DNA of 36,491 nucleotides from Echinostoma caproni (lineage: Eukaryota; Platyhelminthes; Trematoda; Plagiorchiida; Echinostomatidae), in assembly GCA_900618425.1 (NCBI GenBank), contig UZAN01044390.1:1-36491 (forward strand), read 5' to 3'. Position 1 is the stretch's first letter; each line of letters opens with the position of its first letter. Below the pieces are notes generated by a model that did no database searches, had not been told where the DNA came from, and saw only the letters and a program-made list of their open reading frames with translations. The translations under genes and the position numbers were made by a program. Positions 24,530-33,287 of this stretch are shown here, piece after piece.

Positions 24530-24619
24530 CTGCGTATGTCAAATTTACTGATTTCAATAGTTCTGAGCAGTCACCATTCGGGTGCATCAAAAAATCCCTT
24601 GACTGAGCTTAACTTCAGA
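24530..24619 (+). CDS. Candidate 90-nt internal exon
   Basis: A very strong acceptor (CTTTTTTGTTTTTCCAG, ending at 24529) and a consensus donor (AGA|GTAAGT, at 24620) frame exactly 30 codons in phase 0 (LRMSNLLISIVLSSHH and onward). A second phase gives AYVKFTDFNSSEQSPFGC and stops at TGA before the donor, so it would only work as a last exon. Neither reading matches a family I know. The splice signals are the main support. Confidence 0.27.
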
Positions 24620-25367
24620 GTAAGTATAAACAGAATCACCACTAAAATTTGTATCTCTGTAACGGCTTACGAAAACGGATTTGTTAATAGCGTATGAATT
24701 AATTTTCATGGAATATCGTACATTGAATCTGTGCTGATCCTGGTCTACGGGATAACACCAGACACGAAGCGACACGTTGCAGTTTCCAGACAACTGTGGT
24801 GAGTCAACCTTCCCAGACGACGTCAGTCAAGTGCCTAAGAATAAACAACCGGTGTCAGGATGCACTTAACGCGACACTTGGTAGATGTAGAGCCCATAGA
24901 TCTCCTTCCTCCTCCATTTTCATTAGACGTCATTTTGCAGGTAATTTTTATCAAATAGTTATGAGGCAGGAGAAATGCACCAGATTCTCCATTGTGATTC
25001 CGACAGAAAATTGTACGAAATGCACATAATTCCCGCATTTAACGTTGACTATTCACATCTGTATTACCGCTACATTTTTACGTCTACGTTTCACATCTTA
25101 TGTTTCGCCAAATGAAATATATAATAACAGTAGATTACCTATTGTGCCACTAATAAACGCTAAGGCAATATGGGGGCAGGGCCAATATTTTTTGGACCCA
25201 TGGGATTGGCTCAGGATGAACGATTGACCGAGTAGCCGATGTTCATCGCAATGACAAAGAATAAGTAAAAAAGCTTCAGCTGTGTTGACATTTTGACTGG
25301 CTTTCATCAAGTGGCGTGAGATCACTAATATTCATCAACTTGTACTGTTCACGCTATGTCGATTAGG

Positions 25368-25527
25368 TGGAATCATCGAATTTTGTACATAAGCCTAATC
25401 ATTTTCCCAACAAACATCATGTCTGTTGTACTCATGTAATTCGGCCCTACAACGGAAAAGGGGACGTAATTACACCTACAGATGAAACTGATAAAACTGT
25501 GGTACGCGAAAAGTGTTTCAGACAGGT
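25368..25527 (+). CDS. Candidate exon in a cysteine-containing open frame
   Basis: A 102-codon frame (25367-25675) includes HHVCCTHVIRPYNGKGD, and seven cysteines in all. An acceptor-like GTCGATTAG ends at 25367 and CAG|GTATCA falls at 25527/25528, so the first half could be an exon. Without splicing the frame runs to a stop at 25675. The acceptor is weak and no family is recognised. Chance remains a real possibility at this length. Confidence 0.15.
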
Positions 25528-25679
25528 ATCATTCTGTATGATGTACACATACGTTAAATGGTGCAGCACCGAGTCTCCGTCAAACGACACTTGTGAGCTG
25601 TTTGGTAAAGATCCGTATACGACTTTTTTTCTAAACCATGATGATCAATCATTTTGTCGCAGTTTATTCCTGTAATTTT

Positions 25680-26749
25680 TCGTAAATATGTCATAGGATT
25701 TGCCATCGATTTTCGTTTGTAACCGGTATCCCTCTCTCACATCTTTCGGGACAATCTGACATCAGATGGACATCCATTTAATAAAAATTGAATTATTTTT
25801 CTTTCAGTTAAGTCTGTTGGAGTTCGAATGACAGTTTGTGGGGTCATATCAAATACATCGAAATAAACCGTACAGTATAATGTTCCGCCGAAGATGGAAG
25901 CTATTAACCCGGACCAATTTTTCACAATACTGATAAATCATGTGCAGATGCGAGCCAGTCAAACCAGTTTTCACCCGTCAAACTGACAAGTAGGTTCGCT
26001 GCATGTGTACAACCAACACTAACACAAAAAAATGTAAGCGAAAATGAGGAAAACCGGCAATAACACGTGATCAGTTACATTACTCTTGACTGTGATAATA
26101 AGAAGGGAGAGAGGCAAACCTGATCCGAGTGAAAACCATAATTTCTCCGTCGATTGAGATAAAACGTTTTAAACCAATAAAAATACCCATGGTTTACACT
26201 TTCCACTTGCATCATGTACAACATTAAACTCAAATAAAAAGAGCGGAGACAAAAGTTAGTTTGTTCAATGGTGTGTTGACCAAAATTGATTGCATGACAT
26301 GAAAACCGTAGTATTTCTCACTGATTCCCATAATTTTAGTGGTCAGTTATGTAATGCACATCGTTTGCAATTTACACATATCGCAAAGCTATTGGACATG
26401 AATGTTTGTAAATGATATTTCTTCCGACATTGAAGAGATTTTAGTACAATCTTCTGCTCATCATCAACCAAATACTATGATCAATCTTCAGATACGATGA
26501 GCATCTGCCAAAGATTACAATAAATTTGGTTTGGTGATCACATGCATTATAAATTTTTCACACGATGTTAATTTCCAGTTTTTTTTTCGAGGTTGACAGA
26601 CACTTTATTTTTGTGCGCTTTTCAAATTTCGAAATCGTCAACCGCCAAATAACATTGGGGAGATGGATTGAAACAATAAGCAGGGTCTTGAGCGCAATTA
26701 AGTCTGCAAACAAGCCTCAAGTAAATAAACGCAAAAGCCAAGCGGTGTT
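25680..26749. other. Region without a supportable gene
   Basis: AT-rich, with stops in all frames apart from one frame entering the LINE 5' region. The left end of the LINE copy must lie somewhere here or just to the right, but no boundary is visible. Confidence 0.5.
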
Positions 26750-27180
26750 GTGCAGCGCGCGGGAGATTACGTCAAAACTGTACCCAGAGCCAAGGGTACC
26801 AAGGTACTTTCCAGAGGACGGGGATGTAAAACGGAAGTGCAAGAAAGTAGGCAAAGTGATAACTGCTCCTGCAGGGGAACAGCATCTTGTTCACAATCAG
26901 GACCACCTGAAACATCGGAAAGGTCATCTGGATCCCGCAGCTGGGCCACGGTTTTGGCCAACACACTTCGGCACAATCCATCCGTGGTGAATGAGGGTTC
27001 CTGTGGACAAGACGACCTGAAAGACCTTTAGAGTCTAATTTCAGGCCTAAGAGTTAGTAATAGAGGAAAATCCAAAGGTGGACTGTCAGGGGCAGCCGAG
27101 GACATGCCCACCGTCAAAGCTATAACAAAACATGCGGTGGCTCCTCGGGTATTACGCCCGAGGACTCTGATGATATAGAT
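26750..27180 (+). pseudogene. Probable 5' region/ORF1 remnant of a non-LTR retrotransposon
   Basis: An open frame at 26750-27031 lies directly upstream of the endonuclease remnant on the same strand and is rich in Ser, Gly, Arg and Cys (for example SWATVLANTLRHNPSVVN). It carries no domain I can name. Position and orientation suggest ORF1 or the 5' part of the same LINE. A second overlapping frame (26565-26990) is also open, so the true frame is not certain. After 27031 the frame is closed by stops. Assignment is by context, not by motif. Confidence 0.45.
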
Positions 27181-27222
27181 AGGTCATCCTCGCCAACTCT
27201 ACAGGCAGAAATTATCACAGTG

Positions 27223-27545
27223 TGGTACACCAATGCGAGTAGTATCAGTGGAAAGTGAGGAGAATTAGGAGCCCGCTCCAGAAGATCAGACATAGTCATG
27301 GTTGAAAAAAGAGCATACAGTTGCTCATTTAAGCGGGTATACAAGCTATAGGCAGGATAAGACTGACGGCAGACAGGGAGACGGAGTACTGCTGCTCGTC
27401 AAGACTGTCCTAAAACTGGAGTTAGCTACGACGAATATACAAGCCGCAGGATGATGTATTCAACTAGGTCTGAAGCGAGTGGGCGTAGTGTGTATATATA
27501 GGGCCCCCAATGCAACGCATCTCCAGAACGTCCGTACAAGATAGA
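27223..27545 (+). pseudogene. APE-type endonuclease domain remnant of a CR1/Jockey-like LINE
   Basis: In the frame starting at 27223 the translation opens WYTNASSISGK, the usual YTNARSL-type start of the LINE apurinic-like endonuclease. About 100 bases on, GYTSYRQDKTDGRQGDGV followed by LLLVK matches the conserved GYxxxRxDRxxGRGGGV segment, and near 27500 VGVVCIYRAPN matches the strand that ends in YRPP. The endonuclease cuts target DNA for target-primed reverse transcription. The copy is dead: TGA interrupts it soon after the start, TGA falls again near 27450, and TAG follows near 27540. The catalytic C-terminal half is missing or shortened before the linker begins. Confidence 0.85.
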
Positions 27546-27779
27546 TGGAAAGTAGTTAAAGCAGGGTTAACAAGCCTCAATGAATGGTTCGCGGCACTGA
27601 GGGCAGGACGAACCAGGCATAGACCAATTTGGTGGAAATCCGGGATAGAGAGGGCACTGAAAATTCGCCGACAATACTGGGACCAATTTAAGCTCTGCGG
27701 CACCCAACAAGCCTGGAGCGACTACAAGCTGGCGCACAAAAGATGTCAAGATCTCCAAAGACGTGCTAAATATGACTGA
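27510..27779 (+). pseudogene. Linker between endonuclease and RT of the same LINE
   Basis: This 89-codon frame carries the basic linker typical of fluke CR1-like ORF2 proteins: RPIWWKSGIERALKIRR, then QAWSDYKLAHKRC, then LQRRAKYD. It lies in a different frame from the endonuclease remnant and ends in TGA at 27777-27779. The following bases to 28020 still translate to related sequence (KEPEK, then a stretch like TYFKSVHRS) but with several stops and frame changes. Inactive copy. Confidence 0.8.
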
Positions 27780-28020
27780 GTTTAACTTCGCCTGAGGTTT
27801 CAAAAAGAACCCGAAAAGGTTCGAGGCCTACGTGCAAGCCAGCGCACGCACAAAGGAGAGCTTTGCCCGATGGAAGCATAGCTACGTGTAACCGCGATAA
27901 AGTGGAAACCCTACTCACGTACTTCAAAAGCGTTCATAGGTCAGCAGTCAACTTCACTAATCCGGGTTTAGTAAGATAAACAGATATGTCATATTTCGCC
28001 AAAATTCCCAACTATGCAAC

Positions 28021-28880
28021 ATATGTTCATCGAGAACTCATGAAACTGAACAAGTCCAAGTCAGCAGGTCCGGATGGAATCCATCCATCCGTAGTGTAGT
28101 CGCTGGCACGGGTGCTAGCCGGGCCGCTGACTGCACTTTTCAGGGAATCAGTGCAAACTGCTACGTTACCCAGGGACTGGAGTACAGCTACCGCAGTGGC
28201 ATTTTACAAGGCTGAACCGAAATACAAAGCAGAAAGCTATAGACCCGTAAGCCTAACGTCAGTGCTGTGTAGGTACCTGGAGCGCCATACCAGAAGGCAG
28301 ATTTGCCAACACATGGCAAGCAATCGACTGGTGACACCGGCACGACATGGCTTATTGCAGCGTAAATCTGCTTGTGTTCCTAGATGAAGTCACTCAACGT
28401 ATGGATGAGGAGAAAAATGTAGAAGTCTGCTACTTAGCCTTCTGTAAAGCATTTGACTCCATCAGACATCGATGGTTGGACTTCAAAGTTCGGAGTCTAC
28501 GCATAACAAGTAGAGGAAGGGACTGGATTGTAGCCTTTTTGAGTAATCTCCCCTTTAGAGTCAAGGTGGGTGACTACATTTCTAACCATGAGATGGTTAC
28601 AAGTGGGGCTCCCCAAGGCTCAGTGCTAGGCCCTTTGATTTTTCTTATATTTATTGGCATAGGATCCTCAAAATCTGTGATTAATGTCCCTGATGATGTC
28701 AGAATGATAGGGTTCAACCTGCAGAGGAACCTAGAGGTAGTCCATCAATGGTCGGTCTAACCAATGAGGCGATGAGACATCCTTACTTGTTTTTCTCCCT
28801 TTCAGCATACCCCCAACAACGAAGATTAAGTTCCGGAAACGGGGCCAAACTGAGAGGATCACAAAAACCAAATTAGTTTT
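28021..28880 (+). pseudogene. Reverse transcriptase domain of the same LINE, inactivated
   Basis: RT blocks appear in order: KLNKSKSAGPDGIHPSVV (block 1, ending in TAG); a 28112-28387 frame with TLPRDWSTATAV and SYRPVSLTSVLCRYLER (block 2); after a frameshift near 28365, a 28347-28760 frame with NLLVFLDEV; LAFCKAFDSIRHRWLD (motif A, key aspartate of AFDS kept); and SGAPQGSVLGPLIFLIF (motif B). Motif C should read FADD, but here is VPDD (28686-28697). Degenerate thumb-like sequence continues to about 28880. The family copies itself by target-primed reverse transcription. This copy cannot, given the stops, the frameshift and the altered motif C. Its 3' end lies about 430 bp upstream of the DCST start codon. 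Confidence 0.93.
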
Positions 28881-29313
28881 ACGCAGTGCTGGAAGCTACT
28901 TTCATCCGCCGACAACACAACGAACTGGACGCTCGTTTGGCAAGTGCCATATTCGTTTTGTGCAAACTGCACTGAAGTGATCTGAAATTTTCCCTCCGTC
29001 ACCATCAACAGCCGAATTATTGCTTTATTGGGATCAAAACGAGACATTAGGCTGATGCAAAACAAACACTCGTTGGCCAAGGTACACTCAGGTGAGCCCT
29101 CAATTCAAATCACGTGTTCCAAATGAGGTCATTCAGTCGACCGATCTAGATTGTGGAATTGATCAAAAACGTTCAAACCCCAGAGGCGGTTTGTATGAAC
29201 AAATGCATGTTGTTTTGGCTCTCAGTGAGAGCTTGAATGAGAATCAGAGCACGAACCAGTGAAAAGTAGCACAATAAAATAATTGTGAAACTGACCTCCG
29301 CAAAATAGTCAAG
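28881..29313 (+). promoter_or_regulatory. Upstream region of the DCST gene
   Basis: These 433 bases lie between the LINE remnant and the DCST ATG and must hold the 5' UTR and probably the promoter, unless an upstream exon exists. No TATA box or other named element stands out. The bases just before the ATG (CCGCAAAATAG|TCAAG) could be a cis- or trans-splice acceptor, but the pyrimidine tract is poor. A 73-codon minus-strand frame (29080-28859) here looks like chance. Confidence 0.35.
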
Positions 29314-30891
29314 ATGGAAGAAACGCAAAAAACAATGTTTCCGCCACATTACCCCTCAAACTCTGTTTTTGCAGGAATGGATAGAACCGCGAAACTGTAC
29401 ACTGCCGCTTCGCATCGCTACAATACAGATTCATTCTTATTTGAAACGAGTGAACATAATATCAACAACCAAATAAACGTGAAACCAAAGGCTGAAGGAG
29501 GCCGTAAGAAACATCCCGAAAGACATCGTGGGCATCGTGAGCATCATCGTGATCTAGTGAACGCACAGCATATTGTACAGACTGATTCACATTCCCCGAA
29601 TATGGTATGGGATAAGAATATAAGCAATCTGAAAATCACCGATAACACAGCACAAGTCGAATCTGAACAAGACTTGATGGAAAAAGAGAGACAGCACACA
29701 ATAATCCGAAATATGGAGAGAACGTCGTTGTGGTTACGACCATTATCATACTTTTGGGGTATACTGAACAATTTATTCTGTACATATACACTCCAATGTG
29801 AATTTCACGGCTCTCTAGCATCCGCCTTGAAAGATCCGACCAAAATGCTACGACAAAATGTGGTCGGACTAATTTTGGGCATCTTAGTCGGGTTTTTTTC
29901 CTACATGCTATTTTTGCTCACATTCTCACACAATCCTAGGCTGTCCACTCTACTCAGTGCGTATGTGATGCTTGCCTCGGTGTTTGGCATTGCATTCTCG
30001 GAAGATTTTCGCTGTGTCGCATTGCTTACTCTGCCCTATTTGGCAGCAAGCCGTGTTCGATGGTTGCTCATGTTATACGCATCCAGCTTGTCAATCACCG
30101 GGCCCGGATTGAATTTTTTGCACAACTCCGGAAACTTTCGTAACGCGATCGCCTGTATACTGGCCCAAGTCAGTACTAATATGATGCTTTTGCAAAAGCT
30201 GACCGCAGCACCGTTCTCTTTGCTTCGTAATCAGCTACAAACGTTGATTGACAATTTGAACAAGACATTGAATCGAATGCGATTCTCTCTAAACGCGATC
30301 AATCTATCCCTGTTCAAAGTGACTAATGTGATGACACAACAGTCTAGCTGGGTTCGATCGCTGGTCGATGCGTGCGGTGACAAGGTGGCTTTACAAAATC
30401 AATGTTTATCCTTTTTTAATAATATCTATTTCAATTGTATCCAGACTGTCAGTAAATTCTTCTGTGGTTTTGTGCGTCAGTTCGCCGCGGACACGTGTAG
30501 TGGTGTGTTAGATTTCACTCACTTATGTGATAAACAAGCACAGTTGTTGGAAGATTATATGAATATCACATCGAAAGATAATTTGACACAACAAATGAAC
30601 GGAATTCTCGACCTGTTGGGTCGAGAAAATTTGACATTACAAGGAAATTTTGACCAGTTCGATAAACTGACCATCGAAAGTGACGATACGGTGGTGTCTA
30701 TTTTACAAAAACGCATGGATACATTTGTGAACACAGTGGAACATGGAAAGTTCATCTTGTCATGGATTCTTGTTATCTGGACTTTGCTTACTATGCTCCA
30801 ACTGGTGATACAGGCTGCCAGGTTTCGCAAATCCTGGGTCTCAAAGGACACGTTTGACAATGTGTACATTACACCTGCATTTCTAGAACAG
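29314..30891 (+). CDS. DC-STAMP-domain sperm membrane protein (DCST1/DCST2, sneaky/SPE-42 type), large exon 1
   Basis: This 526-codon exon encodes a multipass membrane protein of the DC-STAMP-like family. Known members (mouse DCST1/2, fly sneaky, worm SPE-42/49) act in sperm at fertilisation, so a sperm role is inferred here. Residues 1-130 are hydrophilic, with a His/Arg-rich stretch near 67-79. Membrane segments are visible at about 183-204, 211-229, 236-260 and 480-502. The family signature GPxxN appears as TGPGLNFLHN (262-271). The loop between the third and fourth segments holds spaced cysteines at 354, 364, 375, 384, 395 and 405 and N-glycosylation sequons at 316, 330, 417, 423 and 439. 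After the last segment, FDNVYIT (514-520) matches the conserved DNIYIT of DCST proteins. The start is the first ATG, in context CAAGATGG. The frame runs into CAG|GTAAGT at 30891/30892, so the four codons after it are probably intronic. DCST1 and DCST2 cannot be told apart with confidence. Human relatives are about 700-770 residues, so the C-terminal part is missing here. Confidence 0.93.
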
Positions 30892-30951
30892 GTAAGTGTG
30901 CGATGATGAATAAATTTTGAAACATTTGAATCCCGTAATGAATTTGAACAG

Positions 30952-31191
30952 GCAATTCAGAAGACAAACACTGCGAGAGGAATTTCTTTCGTTTACTCTC
31001 ATCGGTCGCGTACGTCATCGAGACAAACACCGACTAAGGATACTCGAGACATTATCGATCGCTCACAACAAACCCACACAGTGCATCCAAAAACGTATGA
31101 CCTTTACCCTTGGCCTTCCCTGGCTGTAACCAGTCCCGTGCATCACACACACTGTACACAATCACACACACACATGGGTAATACTAACTAG
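30952..31191 (+). CDS. Proposed second exon of the DCST gene, with stop
   Basis: The exon-1 donor at 30892 can pair with an acceptor ending at 30951 (AATTTGAACAG), giving a 60-nt intron that contains in-frame stops. Phase 0 then stays open for 79 codons, to TAG at 31189-31191. It begins AIQKTNTARGISFVYSHRS, which can be loosely laid against the post-FDNVYIT part of DCST2 (TAGLPTVLPL), but the match is weak. The last third is low complexity (CA-rich DNA coding His/Thr). The protein would be about 605 residues and lack the cysteine-rich C-terminal tail of mammalian DCST proteins. Either this is a shortened form, or a further donor (for example GG|GTAATA near 31176) leads to exons not found here. 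The first 68 bases recur at 32181-32248, so this segment may also be repeat-derived. Confidence 0.4.
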   Translation, partial: AIQKTNTARGISFVYSHRSRTSSRQTPTKDTRDIIDRSQQTHTVHPKTYDLYPWPSLAVTSPVHHTHCTQSHTHMGNTN

Positions 31192-31428
31192 ATTTCCTAA
31201 TATATAATATATAGTATATATATTACCAGTAGCAGTATCACTTCTAGTAAACTAAAAGCATCATTATGGCGAATGTTAAAACCGTCAATTTTGGCAGATT
31301 CACCACGATTCATGCTTACAGCCGAGGTTTCAATGGGGGCTTGACAAATTTGATCAACACCCATTTATCAGAACGCACATCCGCGAGCACAGCTGTTTCT
31401 GTACCATGTCAATATCTTAGTTTGACTG

Positions 31429-31434
31429 AATAAA
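31429..31434 (+). promoter_or_regulatory. Possible polyadenylation signal for the DCST gene
   Basis: AATAAA occurs about 240 nt after the proposed stop at 31191. It fits the 3' end of a two-exon DCST transcript. The hexamer is common in AT-rich DNA, so it is only positional support. Confidence 0.25.
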
Positions 31435-31595
31435 CCTTCCTTGGAAGCTTGCAGGAACATTTTGTGGAGTTGTTCATATGCTACTTATTGTAAACATATA
31501 ATCATGACCCTAGTTCATAAATGAACTGATTCTGAAAGGGTTGTTCAAACCTTGTGTTTAAAATGAGGTATTTTTGATGACAGTTATATCACGTT

Positions 31596-31626
31596 GTATA
31601 CGTATATATATATATATATACACACC
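31596..31626. repeat. (TA)n microsatellite
   Basis: Alternating TA of about 22 bases, flanked by GTATACG and ACACAC. A second, imperfect TA-rich stretch lies at 31199-31226. Confidence 0.9.
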
Positions 31627-32023
31627 AGCATACTCATTATGTTTCCTACATCACCAGATGGTTGTGAAATGTAAAGGCTTTGTACCTAGTCAATTCCTAG
31701 CTCTCTATCCGAAAAATATGAAACCCCGCTACAGTTGTTACCCGTGTTAAGAACTACCATTGATCATATATTTTCTATGGCATAAACATTATTGTATTCA
31801 CTCAGAAGACCAGAGGAAACCCCAGCATGTTTGAAAACATTCTTTCTAACTGGATAGAATGTTTTATGACTAAAAACAGAGACCCGTAGGTAACTAATTC
31901 ATCCTGGTTGATACTTATCAGGTGAGTTAGAGCTCAAACCAACTGCTCCTGAGCTACACGGGTGATGGCGGAAACCCTGAAAGCTTGGCAATATGAAGAA
32001 ACCATGGAACCCATGAGTTTTGC

Positions 32024-32182
32024 AGGGATAATACAATAAAATAGACAACTTGACATTTTTCCACCCTGCGAGAAAACATAAACTTAGTTGATATGAAAAA
32101 AATGTACCATACTTTGATGTCGAGCAATCAGGCAATCATCTTATCTAACGCAACTTTTTTTCTGACCACTACTCATTGACAC
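32024..32182. repeat. 159-bp repeat, copy 1
   Basis: Starts AGGGATAATACAATAAAATA and ends CTCATTGACAC. It recurs at 33013-33170 with two substitutions and a one-base length change in a T run. It touches the duplicated DCST tail block at its right end. No coding content is supported. Confidence 0.95.
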
Positions 32183-32297
32183 AGGTAGGTTAGAAGATAA
32201 ACCCTGCGAGAGGAATTCCTTTTGTATACTCTCATCGGTCGCCTACGTATAACATCAATCACACACACATGGTTAATACCAACTAGATTTCTTAATT
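32181..32297 (+). repeat. Partial duplicate of the DCST second-exon region
   Basis: Bases 32181-32248 align without gaps to 30948-31015 (the intron-1 acceptor plus the start of exon 2), with about 10 mismatches in 68. Bases 32256-32297 align to 31159-31202, including the CA run and the TAG stop. The 143 bases between these blocks in the original are replaced by 7 bases here. The reading frame is kept over the first block: NPARGIPFVYSHRSPT here against NTARGISFVYSHRSRT in exon 2, with three amino-acid changes and two silent changes. It may be a tandem duplicate exon, a pseudo-exon, or two copies of an unrecognised repeat. Confidence 0.8.
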
Positions 32298-33012
32298 CGC
32301 TTTATTTGTCGGCTGAATTGCCTGTTCAAATAAATTTTGAATTCAACCTGTCTTTGAAATATTTATTGCTTTTTTCTCTCAATTTTTCTCTTTCTATTTG
32401 CATTGGCGCTAAGTGTAGTCGTATTGATAGTGTCAAATCCGAAGGACGTTCGGAGTGCATCGAAAATCGATGCGCCATTTCGTATGTTTGATGTAAGTTG
32501 TGGTTGTGAAAACACAGTGACTATAAAATCGCCTTGATCAAGATTACGCACGGGAACCGAAACGTTGGCTAATTTTCACGCGTACTGAAATCGATGTGTT
32601 TTCACAATTACAACTTACATAGTTGTGTTGCCATTATACAAATTGTATCATGTCAGACGTAAACAAAAGCAGTCAGTCTATCATGGACTCTACCTCATTA
32701 TAAACAGGTCGATTGAATAAGTAAGTGCAGAGCAACATATACTACTGATCCCTTGTAGCCTCGCATCAACCATGCGTCTGCCAACGAGGAATGGAATGAA
32801 TTCAATCTTATCGTACGAGGTTAGCACTACACAGTATACGCTTTATGAACGTATAGGTTAAAATGTTAACACATGTGTAGATCACGCCAAGACATCTGCA
32901 ATGCAGTTTCAGTATCGAGAAAGCCCACTTCCTGTGTTTCATAATCATCTCAGGATAATGCAACGCATATGAATCATTGCAGATCGTGAGAGATGGTTGG
33001 ATGGACTGCTTN

Positions 33013-33170
33013 AGGGATAATACAATAAAATAGACAACTTGACATTTTTCCACCCTGCGAGAAAACATAAACTTAGTTGATATGAAAAAAATGTACCATA
33101 CTTTGTTGTCTAGCAATCAGGCAATCATCTTATCTAACGCAACTTTTTTCTGACCACTACTCATTGACAC
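33013..33170. repeat. 158-bp repeat, copy 2, beginning at an N
   Basis: A near-identical direct copy of 32024-32182. It begins on the base after the single N at 33012. Sequences to the right of the two copies differ completely. It is either a dispersed repeat that caused a contig break, or the same locus represented twice. Confidence 0.95.
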
Positions 33171-33287
33171 CCGTTTCCCTGTCGTCAATTCATCTCACAA
33201 ACGAATATTCTCAACCAACTGGGGTTCAATTGTAGATCCAAACTGGACATCTGTCATTCGGTCTTTTTGCTAAACGCGCGGGACGCA

